This document shows positions 8,144 to 18,138 of a stretch of DNA of 64,000 bases, piece after piece. The DNA is from Cerasibacillus sp036516575 (GTDB taxonomy: Bacteria > Bacillota > Bacilli > Bacillales > Amphibacillaceae): positions 1 through 64,000 of the forward strand of contig NZ_DATBTY010000018.1 in the NCBI RefSeq assembly GCF_036516575.1, in the 5' to 3' direction. Numbering within the stretch: the first letter of the stretch is position 1; each line of letters opens with the position of its first letter. The notes under the pieces were generated by a model, which saw only the letters and a list, made by a program, of their open reading frames with translations, did not search any database and was not told the DNA's origin. The translations under genes were made by a program, and so were the position numbers.

Positions 8144-8236
8144 ATGTCAAACAGAAGATTGGATCTTTGAGACCCGCTAGAAAACCACCTTGTGACTTCT
8201 TGCAAAGATAAGCCGAAACGATATTAAGAATAAAAT

Positions 8237-8274
8237 AAAACGCGATTTCCTTTAATATTGGAAATCGCGTTTTT
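8237..8274 (-). terminator. Terminator of osmC-like gene
   Basis: A perfect 14-bp stem (AAAACGCGATTTCC / GGAAATCGCGTTTT) with a 9-nt loop ends the minus-strand OsmC transcript. The flanking A and T runs make it potentially bidirectional. Confidence 0.9.
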
Positions 8275-8318
8275 ATATAATCGCTTTTTTCTAAAGTTAG
8301 TTGAATTGGCTCTCCTTC

Positions 8319-8762
8319 TTATTCAATCACGATATCATTTAATTCCATTTTAGTAGAGTGAGCAATCGTATCGCCAACTGGGCATGTATTTTCAATAAAT
8401 GTTACAAATTCTTCTACCTTTTCACGGGGTGCATCTGTTTTAATATGGATGTCATATTCGATTGATTGAAAGCCTGGGCGAACATCGTCAGCTTTATGTA
8501 GGAAGCCGTCTGTGTCTAACTCACCAGTTAATTCAACCCAAAAATCATCAAATTCGATTTCAAATTTCTTAGCAAACATTCTTGCTACAATTGATTGACA
8601 AGCTCCAAATGCACATAACATAAGCTCGACTGGATTCATCCCCGTATCAGTTCCACCGAGTTCTTTTGGTTCATCAATTGTAACTTCAAAATGTCTTGAT
8701 TTTACTTTTACTTGTACACCTTCTTGTAAATGAGCTTTTGCATGAAATAATGATTTAGCCAT
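8319..8762 (-). CDS. OsmC-family protein
   Basis: This 147-aa protein belongs to the OsmC/Ohr fold, whose members often reduce organic peroxides with two cysteines. The signature GMNPVELMLCAFGACQ is at residues 41-56 with C50 and C55; the second region has C127 in ENTCPVGD. The Cys arrangement fits the YhfA-like OsmC subgroup more than Ohr, so peroxidase activity is not certain. AGAGGGG precedes the ATG. It is monocistronic and converges on repeat family B. Confidence 0.85.
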   Translation of the reverse strand: MAKSLFHAKAHLQEGVQVKVKSRHFEVTIDEPKELGGTDTGMNPVELMLCAFGACQSIVARMFAKKFEIEFDDFWVELTGELDTDGFLHKADDVRPGFQSIEYDIHIKTDAPREKVEEFVTFIENTCPVGDTIAHSTKMELNDIVIE

Positions 8763-8836
8763 ATGTCTTGCCCCTCTCTTTTGTTAAAGATTTCCTTTAC
8801 ATCTTCAGTATACAAGAATAATGACTTGGTGAATTT

Positions 8837-8868
8837 GAACATTTTGTGAATCTCTTCACAAAATGTTC
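8837..8868 (+). promoter_or_regulatory. Rex operator upstream of cydA
   Basis: TTGTGAA-TCTC-TTCACAA (8844-8861) is a perfect match to the redox repressor Rex site (TTGTGAA-N4-TTCACAA). The dyad extends to perfect 14-bp arms at 8837-8850 and 8855-8868. Rex would repress until NADH/NAD+ rises at low oxygen. It could also affect the divergent OsmC gene. Confidence 0.9.
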
Positions 8869-9044
8869 ATTAATTAACTTAACCTTAGTCATATCAAGGC
8901 ATTGGGGGGTTTTTTATATAAAAAAACACAAATCATATGTTAGGGTATGTTATATTCCTGTGATATTATGTGATGTGACGTTGCGAGTGGAATTTGGCAG
9001 CTGTTCATGAATCTGTCAATAAATAGTCAACGCTCTGTAACACT

Positions 9045-9062
9045 TTGTGAACGAATTAACAA
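9045..9062 (+). promoter_or_regulatory. Second Rex-like site in the cydA leader
   Basis: TTGTGAA-CGAA-TTAACAA differs from the Rex consensus at one base and keeps the 4-bp spacer. It lies about 100 bp before the cydA start. Multiple Rex boxes also occur before cydA in B. subtilis. Confidence 0.6.
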
Positions 9063-9165
9063 ATTCATCCCTTATACTATAAGTAAGTTAGTTTTCACTA
9101 TGTACGTATTGTTAACTATGGTTCACACGTTACAGAAATTACATCATAAAGGAGAGAATGACAAT

Positions 9166-10563
9166 ATGGATCCACTCTGGTTAGCTAGGCTTCAATTTGC
9201 TTCTACAACCATTTTTCACTATTTCTTTGTTCCAATGTCAATTGGTCTTGCGTTAATCATTGCTATCATGCAAACGATGTATGTCGTTAAAGATGACGAG
9301 AAATACAAACGTATGACTAAATTTTGGGGAACGTTGTTTTTAATTAACTTTGCTGTCGGTGTTGTTACTGGTATTTTACAAGAATTCCAATTTGGTATGA
9401 ACTGGTCAACATACTCACGATTCGTTGGTGATGTATTTGGTCCATCATTAGCAATCGAAGGTTTATTAGCTTTCTTTATGGAATCAACCTTTATCGGTTT
9501 ATGGGTATTCGGCTGGGACCGCCTGTCTAAACGCGTACACTTACTTTCCGTATGGCTTGTATCCATTGGAACGATCTTATCCGCTTTTTGGATTTTAACA
9601 GCTAATTCATTTATGCAATCGCCTGTTGGATATGAATTTGCTGATGGACGTGCACAAATGGTTAGTTTCAAGGAAATTGTGACAAACCCACATTTATGGG
9701 TACAATTCCCACACGTTCTCATCTCTGCCTTTGCAACAGGTGCCTTTCTTATTGCAGGTATTAGTGCATGGAAAATTACAAAAAAACACGATGTCGATCT
9801 GTTTAAAAAATCATTTAAAATCTCGATTATCGTAGCCGCTATTTCATCATTATTCATTATCGTAACAGGTCATAACCAAGCACAGCATTTAGTCCAATCA
9901 CAACCGATGAAGCTGGCTGCAGCAGAAGCACTGTGGGAAAACAGTGGTGACCCTGCTCCATTTACAGTGGTTGCAAGTATTGATAGTGAAAATCAAAAAA
10001 ATAACTGGCAACTCGACATTCCATATGTCCTTAGTATCTTGTCATACAATAAGTTTAGTGGGTCTGTTCAAGGGATAAATGAATTACAAAAAGAATATGA
10101 AGAAAAATATGGCCCTGGAAATTATGTTCCACCAGTTAAAACAGTATTCTGGAGTTTCCGTGCCATGGCACTTTCGGGAACATTGATGTTAATCTTAGCT
10201 ATTTATGGTTGGTTCGCAACAAGAAAAGACCAACTTGAAAAACATACCCGCTTCTTAAAATTAATGGTCTGGTCGATTGCACTACCGTTTATTGCTAATA
10301 CAGTCGGTTGGTTAATGACTGAACTTGGTCGTCAACCATGGGTTGTCTTTGGCATTATGAAAACAGAAGATGCTGTCTCACCAACTGTGACAGCAAATGA
10401 AGTGCTCTTCTCACTCATTTCATTTAATACAATTTACGCTATTTTAGGAGCAGTATTAGTTTACCTCTTCGTTCAGCATATTAAAAAGAATGGTGAAGAT
10501 AATAAGCAAGCACCAATCACAACTGATCCATTTAGTAAGGAGGGAACCGAAGTTGTCTCTTAA
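9166..10563 (+). CDS. cydA: Cytochrome bd ubiquinol oxidase subunit I
   Basis: This membrane subunit oxidises quinol and carries hemes b558, b595 and d. At 465 aa it matches the short-Q-loop Bacillus form. H18 in TIFHYFFVP is the heme b595 ligand, and GWLMTELGRQPWVVFG is the conserved late motif including the essential Glu. I use the ATG at 9166 after AAAGGAGAG; the frame is open further upstream to 9007, but that part is leader DNA with a Rex box. It heads the cydA-cydB-cydD-cydC operon, whose cydB start overlaps the cydA end. Confidence 0.97.
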   Translation: MDPLWLARLQFASTTIFHYFFVPMSIGLALIIAIMQTMYVVKDDEKYKRMTKFWGTLFLINFAVGVVTGILQEFQFGMNWSTYSRFVGDVFGPSLAIEGLLAFFMESTFIGLWVFGWDRLSKRVHLLSVWLVSIGTILSAFWILTANSFMQSPVGYEFADGRAQMVSFKEIVTNPHLWVQFPHVLISAFATGAFLIAGISAWKITKKHDVDLFKKSFKISIIVAAISSLFIIVTGHNQAQHLVQSQPMKLAAAEALWENSGDPAPFTVVASIDSENQKNNWQLDIPYVLSILSYNKFSGSVQGINELQKEYEEKYGPGNYVPPVKTVFWSFRAMALSGTLMLILAIYGWFATRKDQLEKHTRFLKLMVWSIALPFIANTVGWLMTELGRQPWVVFGIMKTEDAVSPTVTANEVLFSLISFNTIYAILGAVLVYLFVQHIKKNGEDNKQAPITTDPFSKEGTEVVS

Positions 10564-11563
10564 TGAAATTTGGTTCATATTAATCGCAGTTTTATTTACT
10601 GGTTTCTTTATCTTGGAAGGGTTTGATTTTGGTGTTGGCACTGTCGCTCGATTTTTAGGTAAAAATGATATAGAAAAACGGGTGTATATTAATACAATTG
10701 GACCTTTTTGGGATGCGAATGAGGTTTGGCTTATCACTGCCGGTGGAGCTATGTTTGCCGCTTTTCCACATTGGTACGCAACGATGTTTAGTGGGTTTTA
10801 TATCCCACTTGTACTCATGCTACTTGCCCTAATTATACGTGGTGTAGCCTTTGAATTTAGAAGTAAAGTAGCAAATCCTAAATGGCGGAACACTTGGGAT
10901 TGGGGAATCTTTATCGGTAGCTTTTTACCTCCTATCTTATGGGGAGTCGTCCTCGCAAACTTTATGACGGGGATGCCAATTGATGCAGATAAGGAAATGG
11001 TCGGTGGCTTCTTACAATTCTTACATCCATTTGCCTTACTCGGCGGTGTGATGTTCTTACTCGTCACAACCCAACACGGGCTACAATTCATTACTTTAAA
11101 AACAGAAGGTAAATTACAAGAACGTGCACGTAAAGTAGCAAATATATTAGCGCCATTTACATTAATCGCCGTATTACTCTTCGCTGTTATTGGGTATATT
11201 AAAACTGATATTTTCACATACCATGGGAATTTCTGGGTGATTCTACCAATCTTAACATGGGTCGTCCTCCTCTATGGTACAATGCTTAACCGTAAGAAAA
11301 AAGATGGACTTGCTTTTACAATGACAAGTCTAACCATTCTATTTTTAAGTGCTAGTATTTTTATCGGGATGTTCCCGCGCGTGATGATCAGTTCGATTAA
11401 TGACATGTATAGCTTAACTGTCCAAACAGCATCTTCAGGCAGTTATACTTTAAAAACAATGCTGATTGCCACGATTATCTTTTTACCATTTGTATTAGCT
11501 TATCAAACATGGAGTTACTTCGTCTTCCGTAAACGAGTAACGAAAAAGGATGTCACTTATTAA
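10553..11563 (+). CDS. cydB: Cytochrome bd ubiquinol oxidase subunit II
   Basis: This 336-aa hydrophobic subunit completes the bd oxidase. The N-terminal pattern FILEGFDFGVG and the block GPFWDANEVWLITAGGAMFAAFP are diagnostic of CydB. The start is TTG at 10553, eight bases after AAGGAGGG, giving MSLNEIWF; the frame overlaps the cydA end by 11 bp, which implies translational coupling. Its stop overlaps the ATG of the next gene. Membrane segments are spread over the full length, as in the family. Confidence 0.97.
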   Translation: MSLNEIWFILIAVLFTGFFILEGFDFGVGTVARFLGKNDIEKRVYINTIGPFWDANEVWLITAGGAMFAAFPHWYATMFSGFYIPLVLMLLALIIRGVAFEFRSKVANPKWRNTWDWGIFIGSFLPPILWGVVLANFMTGMPIDADKEMVGGFLQFLHPFALLGGVMFLLVTTQHGLQFITLKTEGKLQERARKVANILAPFTLIAVLLFAVIGYIKTDIFTYHGNFWVILPILTWVVLLYGTMLNRKKKDGLAFTMTSLTILFLSASIFIGMFPRVMISSINDMYSLTVQTASSGSYTLKTMLIATIIFLPFVLAYQTWSYFVFRKRVTKKDVTY

Positions 11564-13269
11564 TGAAACGGCAAAAAGGTCTTCCAAATTATCCTGGTAG
11601 TAAAATTGTATATATCTTATTAGGAAGCCTATCCATACTTGAAGCAATAGGGACCATTGCCCAAGCCATCTTTTTGGCTCGGGCAATCACCTATTTATTT
11701 AAAGGTCAGGCATTAACTGATGTTATGACTGATTTCTTATTCTTTTTTATTGCCTTCATACTAAAACATAGTATTTCTCTCTTACAACAATATGTAGCGG
11801 AAAAGTTTGCCGAACGAATCGGTAAAAACTTACGAGCTGAGCTCATTCAGACATATGTCAAAAATGGCCGCGGTTTCGTTCAACGATTAGGCACAGGGCG
11901 GTTAGTGACACTAGCTATTGAAGGAATTGACAACCTGAAAAACTATTTAACCTTAGCTATTCCGCGCATCATTCGTACAATGATTATCCCTGCCCTTATT
12001 GTTATATATATTTTTACACTTGATAAAAAATCGGCCGTCATTCTAATTGTAACGGTACCGATTGTTATCGTATTCATGATTTTACTCGGCATTGCCGCTC
12101 AAAAGATGGCCGATAGTCAGTATGCGACATATCGTGTTTTATCTAATCACTTTATTGATTCATTAAAAGGATTAGAAACATTAAAATACCTTGGTCAAAG
12201 CTTAAAACATGAAGCTAAAGTCGGACGTGTCAGTGAACAATATCGTAAAGCAACAATGCGTACCTTACGCGTCGCATTTTTATCATCATTTGCACTTGAT
12301 TTTTTCACAAGTTTATCGATTGCTTTCGTTGCTGTCAGTCTCGGCTTTCGATTAATTGATGGTACGACAGATTTATTACCAGCCCTAACGATACTTGTCT
12401 TAGCACCAGAGTATTTTTTACCCATTCGTCAAGTCGGTAAAGATTATCATGCAACATTAGATGGGCAAGTAGCGATGGATGAAATTGATACAATTTTAGC
12501 TCAACCTATAGAAAAAGAACGCGTAACAAAACCAATTAAGTGGAACTCATCAAGTACACTTGAACTTAAACAAGTACGTGTTGAAAAGGATGAACACGTT
12601 TTATTAGATAACATCAGTTTCTCCTGTTCTCATCATGGGATGGTAGGCATTGTCGGTGCTAGTGGTGCTGGAAAATCAACACTCATTCATGTTCTCGCTG
12701 GCTTTATTAAACCGACAAATGGCACGATGACGGTCAACGATGAATTAGTAAATTCATTTAATCGTGACGATTGGTTAAATTATATCGCTTATATTCCACA
12801 ACACCCGTATATTTTTCCGATGTCATTAGCTGATAATATTCGCTTTTATGATCCAGAGGCGACGGATGAACAAGTAGCTAAAGTGATTGAGAAAATTGGG
12901 CTATCATCTTTTGTTCAAGATCTTCCTAACGGCATTCACGAAAAAATTGGTGAAGGAGCTCGTGAATTAAGTGGCGGTCAAGAACAACGAATTGCTATGG
13001 CGCGCGCACTACTAAGCAAAAAGCCCATTTTGTTATTAGATGAACCAACAGCACATTTAGATATTGAGACTGAGTATGAAATCAAACAATTAATGCTAGA
13101 TATATTTAAAGATAAGCTCGTTTTCTTAGCGACACATCGCTATCATTGGATGAAAGATATGGATCACCTCCTCGTGATTGATGATGGTCGCTTAATTGAA
13201 CATGGAACACATAACGAACTAATCGCTAAAAATGGACATTATGTCAATTTAACGAGGGTGGTGAATTAG
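11563..13269 (+). CDS. cydD: Thiol reductant ABC exporter subunit CydD
   Basis: This 568-aa half-transporter has an N-terminal membrane domain (about 1-310) and a C-terminal ATPase. Walker A is GASGAGKSTL, the signature is LSGGQEQRIAMARALL, and Walker B is ILLLDEPTAHLD. With CydC it exports cysteine/glutathione and is needed to assemble bd oxidase. The ATG shares its A with the cydB stop codon. In B. subtilis nomenclature the first of the two genes is called cydC. The order and coupling confirm the assignment. Confidence 0.93.
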   Translation: MKRQKGLPNYPGSKIVYILLGSLSILEAIGTIAQAIFLARAITYLFKGQALTDVMTDFLFFFIAFILKHSISLLQQYVAEKFAERIGKNLRAELIQTYVKNGRGFVQRLGTGRLVTLAIEGIDNLKNYLTLAIPRIIRTMIIPALIVIYIFTLDKKSAVILIVTVPIVIVFMILLGIAAQKMADSQYATYRVLSNHFIDSLKGLETLKYLGQSLKHEAKVGRVSEQYRKATMRTLRVAFLSSFALDFFTSLSIAFVAVSLGFRLIDGTTDLLPALTILVLAPEYFLPIRQVGKDYHATLDGQVAMDEIDTILAQPIEKERVTKPIKWNSSSTLELKQVRVEKDEHVLLDNISFSCSHHGMVGIVGASGAGKSTLIHVLAGFIKPTNGTMTVNDELVNSFNRDDWLNYIAYIPQHPYIFPMSLADNIRFYDPEATDEQVAKVIEKIGLSSFVQDLPNGIHEKIGEGARELSGGQEQRIAMARALLSKKPILLLDEPTAHLDIETEYEIKQLMLDIFKDKLVFLATHRYHWMKDMDHLLVIDDGRLIEHGTHNELIAKNGHYVNLTRVVN

Positions 13270-13270
13270 G

Positions 13271-14983
13271 ATGAAGGATTGGGTAAAGCCGTATATAAAG
13301 CAATATAAGGGAAGAATGTTCTTTGCGATATTACTTGGGGCACTCGGCGTAGCTTCTGGAGCGATGCTACTCTTTACGTCTGGATACCTGATTTCTAAAT
13401 CCGCTCTCCAACCTGAAAATGTCATGCTCGTTTATGTCCCAATTGTTGCTGTGAGAGCTTTTAGTATCGGTCAAGCTGCTTTTCCCTATGCTGAAAAACT
13501 CGTCAGCCATGATTTAGTCTTACGGATTTTAGCCCATATGCGAAAGCGACTTTACCATATTGTTGAGCCACAAGCCTTGTTTTTACGTTCGCGTTATCAA
13601 ACAGGAGACCTTCTTGGGGTACTCTCGGATGATATCGAACATTTACAAGACTTATATCTACGCTCCATTATTCCGAGTGTCATTGGTGTCTTTATTTATG
13701 CTGTATTTATTATAGTTATCGGCATCTTTGATATACCATTTGCCTTGATGATGCTCTTTTTACTCGGCGTGATCGTCTTTTTAATTCCGTGGCTTTCATT
13801 TACGATGACAAGAAAAAATCATCTCGTCATAAAAAAAGAGCGCCAAACACTATATGGACAATTAACTGATGCGATTTTTGGATTAACGGATTGGCAAGCA
13901 AGTGGGCGGACAACTGACTTATTAAAAGCCCAACAACAAAACGATGCAAAACTTTTACAAACAGAACGTCATCTACAAAACTGGGAACGAATGCGCAACG
14001 CCATGATTCAACTTGTTATCGGCATCGCTGTTATCTTAATGCTCATTTGGGCCAATAAACAAGCTGGTTTAGAAACAATTACTCCCACATTGATTGCGGC
14101 GTTTACTTTAATGATCATGTCCATTACAGATGCACTAGCACCAATATCAGATGCCGTTGAACATTTGCCAAGTTATACAGATTCCGTTCAGCGGATTAAA
14201 CGTGTTGAACATAGTCATCTGCCACTTGATTTTCCAAAAGACGAAACATGGGATCATTCGCAAGATGCAACAATCGTTCTTAATGAGGTCAGTTATCATT
14301 ATCCAAACGCTCAGAGAAATGTCATTGATTCAATGTCATTAACGATTCCTGTTGGAAAGAAAATTGCCGTCTTAGGTAAAAGTGGCACTGGTAAATCAAC
14401 CTTATTAAAACTTTTAGCTGGGGTGTTAGAACCAACTCACGGAAAAATTACAGTCGGAGGAAAACCGATGCATAGTGGATTGCTTTCCCAAGCGGTAGCG
14501 GTTTTGAATCAGAAGCCACATTTATTTAATACAACGATTGAAAATAATATTCGAATTGGTAACCCACATGCAAGTGATGCGGCGATTCAAAACGTCGTTG
14601 ACCAGGCACAATTAACTGAACTCATTGACTCATTGCCAAAAGGATTACAAACATCAGTTGAGGAGCTAGGAAACCGCTTCTCAGGTGGTGAGAGACAACG
14701 GATTGCTTTTGCCCGTGTTCTTCTGCAAAACACACCGATTATTTTAGTTGATGAAGCTACAGTCGGACTTGACCCGCAAACAGAAAGGGAATTGCTTGAA
14801 ACTGTTTTTAAAGCTACGACGAATAAAACCGTTATTTGGGTCACCCACCATTTAGCCGGTGCACATATGATGGATGAGATACTATTTTTACGTCATGGTA
14901 AAATTTATATCCAAGGTAGCCATACAGAGTTGTTAACAACGAATGATTATTATAAAAAGCTTTACGCAATGGATCTTGGGTAA
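13271..14983 (+). CDS. cydC: Thiol reductant ABC exporter subunit CydC
   Basis: This 570-aa half-transporter is the partner of the preceding subunit. It has a membrane domain with six expected helices and an ATPase with Walker A GKSGTGKSTL, signature FSGGERQRIAFARVLL and Walker B IILVDEATVGLD. Two bases separate it from the cydD stop, and its ribosome site (GGGTGGTGAATTAGG) lies inside the cydD end. It closes the operon, followed by a strong terminator. The B. subtilis equivalent is named cydD. Confidence 0.93.
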   Translation: MKDWVKPYIKQYKGRMFFAILLGALGVASGAMLLFTSGYLISKSALQPENVMLVYVPIVAVRAFSIGQAAFPYAEKLVSHDLVLRILAHMRKRLYHIVEPQALFLRSRYQTGDLLGVLSDDIEHLQDLYLRSIIPSVIGVFIYAVFIIVIGIFDIPFALMMLFLLGVIVFLIPWLSFTMTRKNHLVIKKERQTLYGQLTDAIFGLTDWQASGRTTDLLKAQQQNDAKLLQTERHLQNWERMRNAMIQLVIGIAVILMLIWANKQAGLETITPTLIAAFTLMIMSITDALAPISDAVEHLPSYTDSVQRIKRVEHSHLPLDFPKDETWDHSQDATIVLNEVSYHYPNAQRNVIDSMSLTIPVGKKIAVLGKSGTGKSTLLKLLAGVLEPTHGKITVGGKPMHSGLLSQAVAVLNQKPHLFNTTIENNIRIGNPHASDAAIQNVVDQAQLTELIDSLPKGLQTSVEELGNRFSGGERQRIAFARVLLQNTPIILVDEATVGLDPQTERELLETVFKATTNKTVIWVTHHLAGAHMMDEILFLRHGKIYIQGSHTELLTTNDYYKKLYAMDLG

Positions 14984-14987
14984 CAAA

Positions 14988-15040
14988 GAAAAGCACGCTT
15001 TCTGATATATTGCCCTTATTAATCAGAAGACGTGCTTTTC
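14988..15040. terminator. Convergent terminator between cydC and the SLC13 gene
   Basis: Arms GAAAAGCACG...TTCTGAT and ATCAGAA...CGTGCTTTTC form a long stem with A/T runs on both sides. It serves both converging genes. Confidence 0.85.
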
Positions 15041-15042
15041 GT

Positions 15043-16887
15043 TTAGAATGGAAAGAAAAACGGAATCGCGATGATCATAACGACAGTTAAGACGAGTTGC
15101 AGAACGACACCAATTTTTGCAAAGTCTTTAAAAGTATAGCCACCTGCATTCATAACAAGTGCATTCGTTGGCGAAGCAACAGGTGTCGCAAAGGCCATAC
15201 TCGCTGAAATAGCAACTGCTATAACAAATGGATACGGACTTACACCTAGACTTACTGCTGTTGTCATTGCAATCGGAGCAAATAAAACAGCCGTTGCTGT
15301 ATTACTAATGAATTGACTAAGTGTCATCGTTAACAAATAAAATCCAGTTAAAACAGCATATGGTCCATAATCACCTAATATATTGAGAAGTGCTTCACTA
15401 ACGACGAGTACGCCACCCGTTTTCTCAAGTGCTGTAGCCATTGGAAGCATAGCAGCAATAAGAAAAACGGACTCCCAATTAATCGTTCGGTAAGCATCAC
15501 TTGTCGAGCGAACACAGCCGGTAACAATCATTAAAAAGGCAGACAGTAAAACAGTAACAACAGGGTCTAACCATTCAAATGTCATAAGTAGAAGCATCAA
15601 TAACATAATCGCACCAGCAATGGGTGCCTTCCCCCTAGCAATTGCGGTTGTCGCTTTTTGCGATACTTTTCCAACGACAACAACATCATCGATCATCTCT
15701 GACAACATTTCCATATCATCCCATTTCCCATAGACGAGTAAAGCATCTCCCGGGCGTAAGCACTGTTTGGCTGCATCTTTTAATATATAATAACCGTTAA
15801 GATTAAGAGCTAACACATTACAGCGATATTTTTTCCGAAAATGAATATCACGCAAGGTTTTATTTTTGAATTTAGATTGTGGTGCGATTAGAATTTCAGT
15901 TAAACCAAATTCCCGAGACAGAAAGCGCTCCTTCACTTCAGTCCGCTCTGTAATATCACGTAAGCCATATTCTTTAATCATCGCCTCAGCTTGTCCAAAG
16001 ACAAGCACTTGATCCCCCGCTTGAAAAGTTGTATGTGTTTTAGGAACAACAACATGAGCTCCATTACCGAATAGTTGCAGACCATCAGATTCTTTTCTCT
16101 CAAATGATATAACAGTTACATCAAATCTTCCTGTTAAATCAAGCCCAATAAGTGATTTACCGATGATTGGTGATGTATCTGGGACTTCAATTAAATATAA
16201 TAAATGATTGATATTATAAATACCGACAAGTTCTTGTCCTGTTTGTTCTTCATTCATTTGCTGCTGCATATGCTGATGATTTGGTAACATCCTTTGACCA
16301 ATCCATGTCATAAATAATATCCCAGTAATAAAAGCTACAAGACCAACCGGAGTAAAACCAAAGAAATGTAGTGGTTCATAACCATGTTCTTTTAGTAAGC
16401 CATTGACAACAAGGTTTGGCGGTGTTCCGATCATCGTTAATACGCCACCTAAACTACTAGCAAAAGCTAATGGAATGAGTAATTTCGATGGACTTGTTTT
16501 TAGACTAACTGCCATACTCATAACAACTGGAAGTAATACAGCGACTGTTCCCGTATTACTCATAAAAGCACTGAAGACACCAACCGTCACCATGATAATG
16601 ACAAGCAAGCGCCCTTCGTGATTACCACCCAATTTTAATAACTGATTGCCCAGCATTTTAGCTAAACCTGTATTAAATATTCCTGCTCCTACAATGAATA
16701 AACCCGCAATCATCACGACAACTGAATTTGAAAAACCAGATAATGCCTCATTTGGTGTAATAATATCTGCTATGATAAGCACAAGTAAGGCACCAATCGC
16801 TATAAGGTCTGAGCGAATTTTTCCATGAATAAAAAAAGCTGTTGCTATACCTAAGGTCAAAAATGTTGTGAGCATATCCGTATTCAT
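15043..16887 (-). CDS. SLC13-family permease with two RCK_C/TrkA_C domains
   Basis: This 614-aa integral membrane protein is a DASS/citrate-transporter-type permease. Two membrane halves flank a cytoplasmic middle (about 205-385) with two TrkA_C-like repeats; VLVFGQAEAMIKEYGL and LLVYGKWDDMEMLSEM close them. The SNTGTVAVLLPVV and SNTATAVLFAPIA repeats are the conserved helix-turn motifs of the family. The start at 16887 follows AGGGG; the ATG at 16920 has no ribosome site. Substrate could be a dicarboxylate, sulfate or another anion. It is monocistronic and converges on cydC. Confidence 0.85.
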   Translation of the reverse strand: MNTDMLTTFLTLGIATAFFIHGKIRSDLIAIGALLVLIIADIITPNEALSGFSNSVVVMIAGLFIVGAGIFNTGLAKMLGNQLLKLGGNHEGRLLVIIMVTVGVFSAFMSNTGTVAVLLPVVMSMAVSLKTSPSKLLIPLAFASSLGGVLTMIGTPPNLVVNGLLKEHGYEPLHFFGFTPVGLVAFITGILFMTWIGQRMLPNHQHMQQQMNEEQTGQELVGIYNINHLLYLIEVPDTSPIIGKSLIGLDLTGRFDVTVISFERKESDGLQLFGNGAHVVVPKTHTTFQAGDQVLVFGQAEAMIKEYGLRDITERTEVKERFLSREFGLTEILIAPQSKFKNKTLRDIHFRKKYRCNVLALNLNGYYILKDAAKQCLRPGDALLVYGKWDDMEMLSEMIDDVVVVGKVSQKATTAIARGKAPIAGAIMLLMLLLMTFEWLDPVVTVLLSAFLMIVTGCVRSTSDAYRTINWESVFLIAAMLPMATALEKTGGVLVVSEALLNILGDYGPYAVLTGFYLLTMTLSQFISNTATAVLFAPIAMTTAVSLGVSPYPFVIAVAISASMAFATPVASPTNALVMNAGGYTFKDFAKIGVVLQLVLTVVMIIAIPFFFPF

Positions 16888-17059
16888 TTTTACCCCTGCT
16901 TTCTTCCACAAGCCATCCATACATTATTCACATGTCCTATATTAGTATATTCGACACAAACAGGAAAATATTAAATTAAATATGTGACTCTTACTAGCTA
17001 ACATGTTACAGTTTAACTATACAATTTTGATAGGACTTGTTTTTATAGGAGAGGAAAAC

Positions 17060-17920
17060 ATGAAACTAATTGCGACGGATTTAGACGGAACATTATTAAA
17101 TGAGCTTGGCCAAGTAAGTCCAGAAAATGCTGCAGCGATTAAACAAGCCTTAAAGGCAGGCATTGAGGTTATTGTAGCGACAGGAAGAGCGTATGAAACA
17201 GCTGTACCTGAATTAGAAGCTGTTGGTTTACATCTACCAATGATTACGTTAAACGGTGCTGTTGTATTTTCAGAGAACCATGAAAAAATCAATGACATCC
17301 CACTTGATAAGGAGCTCGCTCAGCAAATTGCTAAGAGCTGCCAGGAAAATGACATTTATTTCGAAGTTTTCTCAAGTAAGGGCGTTTTTTCAACAAGTCG
17401 GGAATACTTTACCCAAGTTGTGATTGATATCGTTAAAACATCAAACCCTGATGTTTCAACTGAAGAAATTAAAGAGCGGATTGACGATCGCTTTCGAGCA
17501 GAGAATGTCCAATTTACGACAGATTATGAAGCGATTTTAAAAAATCCTGACATTGATATTTATAAAGTACTTGCTTTTTCACCAGATGAAACGTCATTAG
17601 CCCAAATAAAAGCGGCGTATCAACATGTCGATTCATTAGCAATCACCGCTTCTGCTAGTGTCAATCTTGAGTTTAATCATCGCGATGCCCAAAAAGGTAT
17701 CGCTTTAAAAGCCTTCGCCGAATCTAAAGGAATTGATCTGCAAGATGTCATGGCCATCGGTGACAATTATAATGATCTATCAATGCTAAAAATCGCGGGC
17801 CATAGTGTCGCTATGGAAAATGCTGATGACGAGATTAAAGCTCACTGTGATACCGTTACAAAACGAAATGATGAAAATGGCGTCGCCCATGCAATTCAAA
17901 AGGTATTGGAGAAGAGATAA
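17060..17920 (+). CDS. Cof-type HAD-IIB family hydrolase
   Basis: This 286-aa protein is a cytosolic sugar-phosphate or nucleotide phosphatase of the Cof family. Motif I is DLDGTLLNE near residue 6, motif II VATGRAYE, the motif III Lys is in the HRDAQKGIALK region, and motif IV is GDNYNDLSML. A C2B-type cap occupies the middle. The start at 17060 follows GGAGAGG; the frame is open to 17003 but without support. Substrates of Cof paralogues are broad, so none is proposed. Confidence 0.9.
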   Translation: MKLIATDLDGTLLNELGQVSPENAAAIKQALKAGIEVIVATGRAYETAVPELEAVGLHLPMITLNGAVVFSENHEKINDIPLDKELAQQIAKSCQENDIYFEVFSSKGVFSTSREYFTQVVIDIVKTSNPDVSTEEIKERIDDRFRAENVQFTTDYEAILKNPDIDIYKVLAFSPDETSLAQIKAAYQHVDSLAITASASVNLEFNHRDAQKGIALKAFAESKGIDLQDVMAIGDNYNDLSMLKIAGHSVAMENADDEIKAHCDTVTKRNDENGVAHAIQKVLEKR

Positions 17921-17963
17921 TTTTATATTGAAGCGACGCTTGGGAGTTGCGAGATAGATGAGG

Positions 17964-18004
17964 AGCAGCTAGTGAATTTCGTCTATGATCTAGGCTGCTT
18001 TTAA
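17964..18004 (+). terminator. Terminator after the Cof-type hydrolase
   Basis: AGCAGCTAG and CTAGGCTGCT form a stem with one bulge and are followed by TTTT. It lies about 45 bp after the stop. Confidence 0.65.
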
Positions 18005-18138
18005 TTCAGATTGAATTTTTCCTCGATTTTTGAATCTATTTGAAGCTCTACTTGTTACTAGTTGTGCCTTTTCCTGTTGTTTGGATAAAGTAGTAGAATC
18101 TACTCCACACTTAATCTACTTTTTGCAAGAGTTCGTGT

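Noticed and set aside
9104..9130. A third Rex site (TTGTTAA...TTCACAC) in the cydA leader.
   Set aside because: Half-sites are six bases apart rather than four and each is imperfect.
9219..9857. Minus-strand frame of 212 codons antisense to cydA.
   Set aside because: cydA is certain on the plus strand; the opposite frame is a codon-bias shadow.
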